In this document: piece by piece, positions 40,561 to 46,362 of the stretch
Layout of the letters: each line of letters starts with the position of its first letter
Position numbering within the stretch: the first letter of the stretch is position 1
From: Gnetum montanum
Lineage: Eukaryota > Streptophyta > Gnetopsida > Gnetales > Gnetaceae
Assembly: GCA_015680685.1 (NCBI GenBank)
Contig: MNCI01004244.1
Span: forward strand, 1 to 46,362
Direction: 5' to 3'
DNA: 46,362 nt
Notes under the pieces: generated by a model
The model's input: the letters and a program-made list of their open reading frames with translations, nothing else
Database searches by the model: none
What the model was told of the DNA's origin: nothing
Translations under genes and position numbers: made by a program

Positions 40561-41900
40561 CCATATTCAGTAGCTTCTTCTTTTAGTCTTGGACAATATT
40601 GACATTTATTATTACCAACCTAATATTATCAAGAAAAGCATATTCTAGATTGGCGAGTAAAGTCTTGAGTTTAAGGGCCTCTTGCTTGAAATGATTTGGG
40701 ATTTCCAACTCCTCCCAATCCATCTCAATCTATACATGGAAGAGTTGGTGTTGGATATGATCTAGCCTATACAAATTATCAATGTAGATACTTGTGAGAA
40801 GTTCTATTGGTTCCATGCACATTTTTTAATCAAAATTATCAAATAGTAGGTACCTTCTTAGTTTGTGGTTGTTGCATATAGGCACCTTTGAATGGTTGGC
40901 ATTTTAACACACTGATTACATGCTTAGATAGATGTGTTCTTCATAGCCCATAGTCTCTACATGCAATGGCACCCTGTGTCACTATATGCGATGCATGGAG
41001 TTCATTTGTTCTTTGTCTTTCCAAATTCATTTTAATTAGATATTTCCAAGGAAAGATCTTAAATCCCCAACTTGGAATCAATTGTGCTAAGCTAAGTATT
41101 TTCCATGATAATAGGGAAGTCCCCCTTTTAATTATTCACATGGATCATTAAGAAATCAGTAGGATAAGACCACCCACAAATTGTGGTTACAATGTCCTCT
41201 ACTAATCCTAAAGGGATAGTGATGGACTGATTTGCAAGCTCCAATTTGATGGTGCATTTCTTTAATGAAGGTAGGTTCCAAGTATTATATTTTTCTTAAG
41301 AAATCAAATTAACTCTAGAACCTAAGTCCAATAGAGCCTTGTAGGGATCATTTCCTATGATCTATAAATAGATAAGAGGACTCCAAGGATTATATGATTT
41401 CCTAGAAATGTGGCTAGCCTTGATCAAATCAGTGATTGCATGGGTCAATATAATAGTATGTACATTGGTGGATCTTTGGTTTGAAGTAATTTTAGAAGCG
41501 GTAAATGCAGGGTTAATAGTTATAGGTGTCCATGAGGATTTTTGGGGGCTGTTGGTCCTAAATAATGCCCTCTTCTAAGATTTAGGCTTAGAACCACTCA
41601 GATGGTTATCTAGCTATAAGTTAGTAGTCTTTTTAGTGTTTCTTTTTTTTTTCTATGGTGGAATTTCTACCTGCATAGGTGGAGCAAGTGGCAAGGGGAT
41701 GGTATGAAATGGTGTAGGTTTAGGTGAGGTATGTTGAGAAGGATAAGTATAGGAAGAGTAAGGTCATGAAGTATGGGTTTGATAATATTCTAGAGGGTAG
41801 TAGTCGTGAGCAAAAAGAGTGTGACTTGTAGAGCCATCAGGAGATATAGGCTATTATACATAATATCCATAGGGATCCAGTTGTTGGTAAGGGCACTACT
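40561..41900 (-). pseudogene. Athila-like protease region and pol N-terminus, decayed
   Basis: Only weak reading is visible; this region lies between gag and RT and should hold the protease. No active-site motif is secure. Confidence 0.35.
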
Positions 41901-44100
41901 ATCATGGCAGTGACATCCCTCATGACTTTGTATTTTGCACTACTAAAATTGCTTCTAAGGTTGAGGTGGTATTCACTTGGATAATATTGTGTTAGGTGGA
42001 ACTATTACTTGTAATTTCCTTGAGGGTAAGATAATCTTCTAGCTAGTTGCCTCTTTGCAAATTTTAGATTTAAGGCATACGTCATAGATTCTTGTAGGTG
42101 AAACGAACATAGGAAAACATCCCTTGGGATGTTTGTACTAGTAGATATCACATCAATCGTCATTTTTTTTAGAATCCGTAACCTCATCGAACATTGTAGC
42201 CTTACCTTTCTATTGATAATATTTCTTTTCTGTATTCTTCTTTCTCCTTCCATCTTGATCACTACTCCCCTACTCTACCTTCTCCTCCACAATCTCAAGA
42301 GTAGTTTGAAACTTCTCATCTAAGGAGTCTCATATTCTGTCTATCGTAGATGATATTTTAATGATAAATTTTTGTATTAGCAAGGTATTTCTTTGTACCA
42401 CTTCATCTAGTGGTGCTTCCTCTTTTGAATCATAGAAACATACATCCCTTTTGCAAATGAAGGTATCTCTATTATATTCTTCTTCACATTCTTATTTTTT
42501 CAACTCGCCTTCTTCTTTGGCCACTTTTTCAATCAGCTTTTGGATTTGATAGACCCTAAGAGTTTCTTAGGTTTTGTTTTGGAGCCCATCTATGATGTGG
42601 TGAAGTTTCTCCCTTTGAGAGAGAATCCATGGCATGGGCATCACTGCAAAAGAGAGTAGTACTTGACCAAAGTGACATCCAATAATTCTTGATTTTTTTC
42701 TTCCATTCTTGTATTGATTTTCTTAAATTAGACACTTTTGAGTATGTTAGGTAATTGTCATAAAACAACTCCAACATTGTATGCTATCTATGAATGGATT
42801 CTGGTTTCAAAGACTAGTACCAAATTTTTACTTCTTTTATAAGTGTCATTAAGAATAATTTTAACTTATGGTAGTCATTTTCAATGTTATGTAAGGCATA
42901 AGCATCCTGGAAAGCTTGTAGGTGATACTATGGATTTACATTATATCCCCCTTTGAATTTGAAGATATGATTCATATCCAATCATTTAATCCTACTATCC
43001 TTTTGGTACCTGGTGGGGATCCTTACTACTTTTGAAACATTGAGCATGTTTCTTGTGGCCAACAATGGTTCATTATAGTCATCTCCTCCCCTGCCATGAT
43101 GATGCCTTCTATGATAAGTCCTATTGTGCCTCCTTCCCTAGTGACATTCTTCCTATTCTCGTGATTGTCAATGATCCTAGTCCCTGTCATCTTGATGGGA
43201 CCTCCTTTCATCTTCATCATAATCTTGATCACCCTTGTCTCTATTTCTATCATGGCTCTTTCTATCATAGTTTGATGAGGATGAGGATGGTGAAGGTGGA
43301 GGACTAGGAGAATGATGCCTTCTAGTTCTTCTCTTTTGGTCCCTATTCTAATCCTTTTTCTTATATTTATTCTTCTTTTAATGGTGTTATTCTTCCTAAA
43401 TTAATGACTAAGAGACTTTTCTTTTGAGGTTCTTTGTCTTTTTTACATTGTTTTTCCTTCACTAGGGTTTTCCAAGGTTGAGTGCAATTGTTGGTGAAAT
43501 GTATCCTCTTCAATGAAAGTAGGAGAATTAGTGTACTGAGAATGCCCAGAAAAAGAATTCTTATCCTTTCTATGTGACTGTAGGAACAGGGGTGGTGAGA
43601 GTCATTTCTTGGAGGCTTCATAGTGGGCCTTCATGCATTTGTCTTTTCAGAGGAACACTTTTGTAGGTTAATAGTTCTTGGGAAATTATCCATTGTTTCA
43701 TGCTCAGGCCTAATTGCTTTAATGCCTAGACTCATGAGTTGAGTCATGAGCATAGCAAGAATAGATAGATTAATAGGCAAAATAATGTTGCCATCCATAT
43801 CTATCCAGCATAACTATTCATCTTGATGGAGGATGAAGGTGAAGTCTAGATAGTAGGGTTTCATATGGACATAAACAATCTTCAATTACTATGATTTCTC
43901 ACTACTAGTCCTTTGCATTCTCTCCTATTGCTTATTGTTTTGTCACCATGCAATGGTGATTCTTTCCTATGAGCAAAAACCATTTTTAGTAATCTATCTT
44001 AAGTATGCATTGGAATAATGTTGTTTTTATTATTATGATGGATGAGAGATATTTTTTTATGTTCTCCCACAATGCTTTTGTATGAATTCACTAATTAATA
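41901..44100 (-). pseudogene. Athila-like gag relic
   Basis: At 42777-42500 the minus strand reads an LFYDNYLTYSK block, then HAMDSLSQREKLHHIIDGL-like residues in a shifted frame. This is like the FY.GL region and PHH-type capsid segments of Athila gag. 43026-43268 is Arg/Lys/Met-rich, and other parts are charged low complexity. Stops and shifts throughout. Confidence 0.55.
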
Positions 44101-44123
44101 ATACAGAAAGCACTTAGCTAAAC

Positions 44124-44144
44124 CAATTTCCCAACAATGGCATC
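44124..44144 (-). other. Primer binding site of the Athila-like element
   Basis: On the minus strand, just after the LTR, it reads tgatgccattgttgggaaattg. It is close to tggcgccattgttgggga, the tRNA-Asp-type site of Athila elements. This fixes the element's direction and the LTR end. Confidence 0.75.
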
Positions 44145-44146
44145 AA

Positions 44147-45021
44147 TGATGAGCATCGAGTATTCGCTATGTTCAACGATACAAATCATGAGTGTTCACT
44201 AGTAATCTGGTCAAATTTTGTAGACATAGTTACCTTAGTGGTCGATATTCTTAAGTAGTGAATTGTGTTATTGCAAAGTTATTATCTTCTTAACCCACAC
44301 TTGTGTTTTAACTATGCATATGGTTAAGTGTGGTTAAGCCATAAGATATGTATTTTTATAATTATTTTTAATATATTTTCTCCTAACAGCTAGATGATTG
44401 AGTAAAGGTTGAATAATTAATTATCTAACTAATCAACTAGTTCATTAACTATGTATCCTAACATGGAGTATCCATTCCCATTTGTTGTACACATCTTGAA
44501 CTAGTATTAACACTACTGGGTTGCCATGTGATTATTAACAGGTATACCAAATAATACATTATGCTTGAAGTGGTCATACTCATGTGTTTATGGTTAATTG
44601 TATTAACTATGTAAGAACATAAATGTAAAGTACGTGGAAAGTAAAGTGCTGAATAGAAATAGTAAGCTAGTCTAAGTGTTGCAATGGATGTAAGAAATAT
44701 TGATTTTATTGCTGATCATGCTAATGTGTTTAGGTACATAAACACTCAAATAAAACTCTATACAATCTCATATATCAACACTATGGCCACTCGGAGGAAA
44801 AATATTCTATCGTCGAAAGAAGAAAACTGCAAGGGTTTAGCTAATACTAAGAGAAAAAGGTGCGATATATGTATTGAGTATATGAATTTATCTAGATAAT
44901 GACTACATCAACATTGATGTATCTTCATCAACGCATCCTACCATGCATCGACGAGGATACGTCAATGGGGCTACGTTGACGAGCATGCATCAATGCAGTC
45001 TATCTTATTGATGCTTCATCA
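44147..45021 (-). repeat. 5' LTR of the Athila-like element
   Basis: The plus strand runs TGATGAGC...TTCATCA, 875 bp, next to the primer site. The right third matches 1-252. At 44900-45000 it has inverted catcgacg/cgttgacg-type motifs. Confidence 0.75.
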
Positions 45022-46140
45022 ATTATAAAGAACTTTGCTACACCATGTTGTTCTATTTTATTTATGCTCTTAAATGATTATTTATGTTAGTTAATTAGAT
45101 TAAGACTATCCTTAAAGTTATTTATAGATATGCTACAAAGTATTCTTCTTTTACTTCTTTCACTTTCCTTCATTTTATAGATCTTTTTGCAAGTTAATTC
45201 CCTTTTGGTGAGATCTTCATTTATCAAACTTTTATAATCTTTAAAGGGATTTGGATGTTCGTAGATGTTGGATATATAATTTATGTCAAGAAATTTAATA
45301 ACATGCTTAGGTTTATCATTTTCAATCCTAGAAATAATTGCTTTCTTTATTTTGGACAATCAAATATGCATTATGTTTTCTATCATCATGGTCACTTCTT
45401 GAATTAGGTTTCCATTTTTAGTTTCTTCTATTCCAACAAAATGAAGATTAAGGACATTCTGCTTCCTTTCTATTTCTTCATCAAGAAGTTCACATATCAC
45501 TAAATCTATATGAGCTCATTCACTATTTTCTTCAAGCTGCTCTTTTTGTTGGATTCATTTCAATGATAGCTTTTAATGCAATGATTTTACCCTTAATAAA
45601 ATTTGTTTCTTTAATGATTTCTCTTAGTTGATTTGTTTTAACCCTAGCTTCCCAAGTAGGAAACCTAGTTATTAATGCAATGTGATCTTCTAACATATCT
45701 CTTCTATGTATAGTGGAAAATCCTTAGCCTTTTTTGTCATTTTCTCATATACTATAAACTTCATTTCTTTGTTTTACCATTCAATTTTTATAACTTGAAT
45801 CATTTATCTCATTTTGAAAGCTTGAAATTAGACCAATTATTTGTGTTCTCACATAGGTTTTATTACTAGAAATTTTATAATTCAACATTACCCATTAAAA
45901 TTAAACTCGTAACTTTAATTTTTAAAATTAAAAGACTTATCACTAGGCCAACATCTCATTGTTAAAACATATAAAAAAGTATCATTTACAAAGGAGAGGA
46001 GGAAGTTAGGGGATGTCATATAAAAAATTGGAAACTCTATTATTTTTTAAGGTGTTAGACATATTGCATATATAGGAGAAAATGAATATAAGGAGCTCTT
46101 ATTAAGAATACAAGATTAGAAGTGGAATGTATATTTATTT
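45022..46140 (-). pseudogene. AT-rich flank with a possible LINE ORF1-like relic
   Basis: Minus strand frames at about 45700-45087 read broken pieces such as LHFVGIEETKNGN, KPKHVIKFLD, then SLINEDLTKRE. The order G-I-E-E, K-P-K-H-V-I-K-F and INEDLTK resembles the RNA-binding C-terminal part of LINE-type ORF1 proteins. The similarity is from recall only. 45700-46140 has no visible feature. Confidence 0.3.
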
Positions 46141-46143
46141 ATC

Positions 46144-46362
46144 ATGAATTTAAAAGAATATGATATTATCTTGGAAATTGATTTGTTAAATAAATATATT
46201 TGGTTTTTTTATTGTAAAACTGAGATGGTTCAATTGGAGTTAGTGGATGGATAAGAAGTCTTGGTGGTACCTAAAGAAAGACATATTAAAGTTGATTTCA
46301 TTTCTTCCAAGAATTTCATGAAAATATTTAGAAAAGAGCATACTTATTTTATAGATTTTTTT
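46144..46362 (+). pseudogene. Gypsy protease-RT junction fragment at the window edge
   Basis: It reads NLKEYDIILEIDLLNKY, then WFFYCKTEMVQLEL and VVPKERHIK, with one TAA. This matches the pattern of the protease end in chromoviruses (L-x-x-Y-D-V-I-L-G-M-D-W-L). It is on the plus strand and outside the Athila-like LTR, so it belongs to a further element that continues beyond the window. Confidence 0.6.

Overview
The window is plant nuclear DNA made almost entirely of nested LTR retrotransposons. I see no single-copy host gene outside them, and no tRNA, rRNA or CRISPR. The Ty3/gypsy families (Tat-like, chromovirus, Athila-like), the plant-type splice sites and the heavy C-to-T decay of older copies point to a large, repeat-rich plant genome. 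A gymnosperm is possible, but the sequence does not prove it.

Layout from outside in. (1) An Athila-like element on the minus strand appears to frame the window. Part of its 3' LTR is at 1-252, its 5' LTR is 44147-45021 with a tRNA-Asp-type primer site at 44124-44144, and gag/pol relics lie at 38000-43900. A degenerate coiled-coil gene at about 560-2900 lies in its presumed 3' part. (2) Inside it sits a decayed minus-strand chromovirus (30209 to about 36312) with gag, RT, integrase and a chromodomain relic. (3) Also inside it is an old, deleted Tat-like element on the minus strand (4012-30009), with LTRs 4012-5817 and 28426-30009. (4) Inserted into the RT gene of that element is a younger, nearly complete Tat-like element on the plus strand, 8604-25657. 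Its LTRs are 8604-9851 and 24382-25657 and its target duplication is GGCAT. To the right, 45022-46362 holds scraps of other retroelements.

The young element is the point of interest. Its order is LTR, primer site, 46-bp leader repeats, gag (10305-12500), a linker with P-[FY]-V-V-R repeats, protease (13461-14450), a block on the opposite strand (14953-18986), RT (about 19870-20971, running into a 537-base gap of N), RNase H end plus integrase (21509-22999), a 3' region, polypurine tract and LTR. The opposite-strand block reads as an eight-exon spliced gene. It has its own TATA box (19141-19149), start codon 18984-18986 and stop 14953-14955, with seven GT-AG introns of 76-342 bp. The phases agree at every junction except for one frameshift inside exon 3. 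The predicted product of about 1,035 residues has an N-terminal NIF/FCP1-like HAD phosphatase fold whose catalytic acids are replaced, then a central domain like those of plant-transposon proteins, a coiled coil, and an acidic Gly-rich tail. The introns would be invisible to the splicing machinery in the sense genomic RNA, which explains how they survive retrotransposition.

Three non-coding tandem arrays built on a shared ATAAACT core (14464-14720, 19308-19600, 23018-23440) sit at the boundaries of the coding blocks. The same motif survives at matching places in the older Tat-like element (7320-7520 and 26580-26690). The young element is probably not autonomous now: gag, the linker, RT, RNase H and the antisense gene carry stops or frameshifts, nearly all explainable as C-to-T changes, and the integrase has lost its second catalytic Asp.
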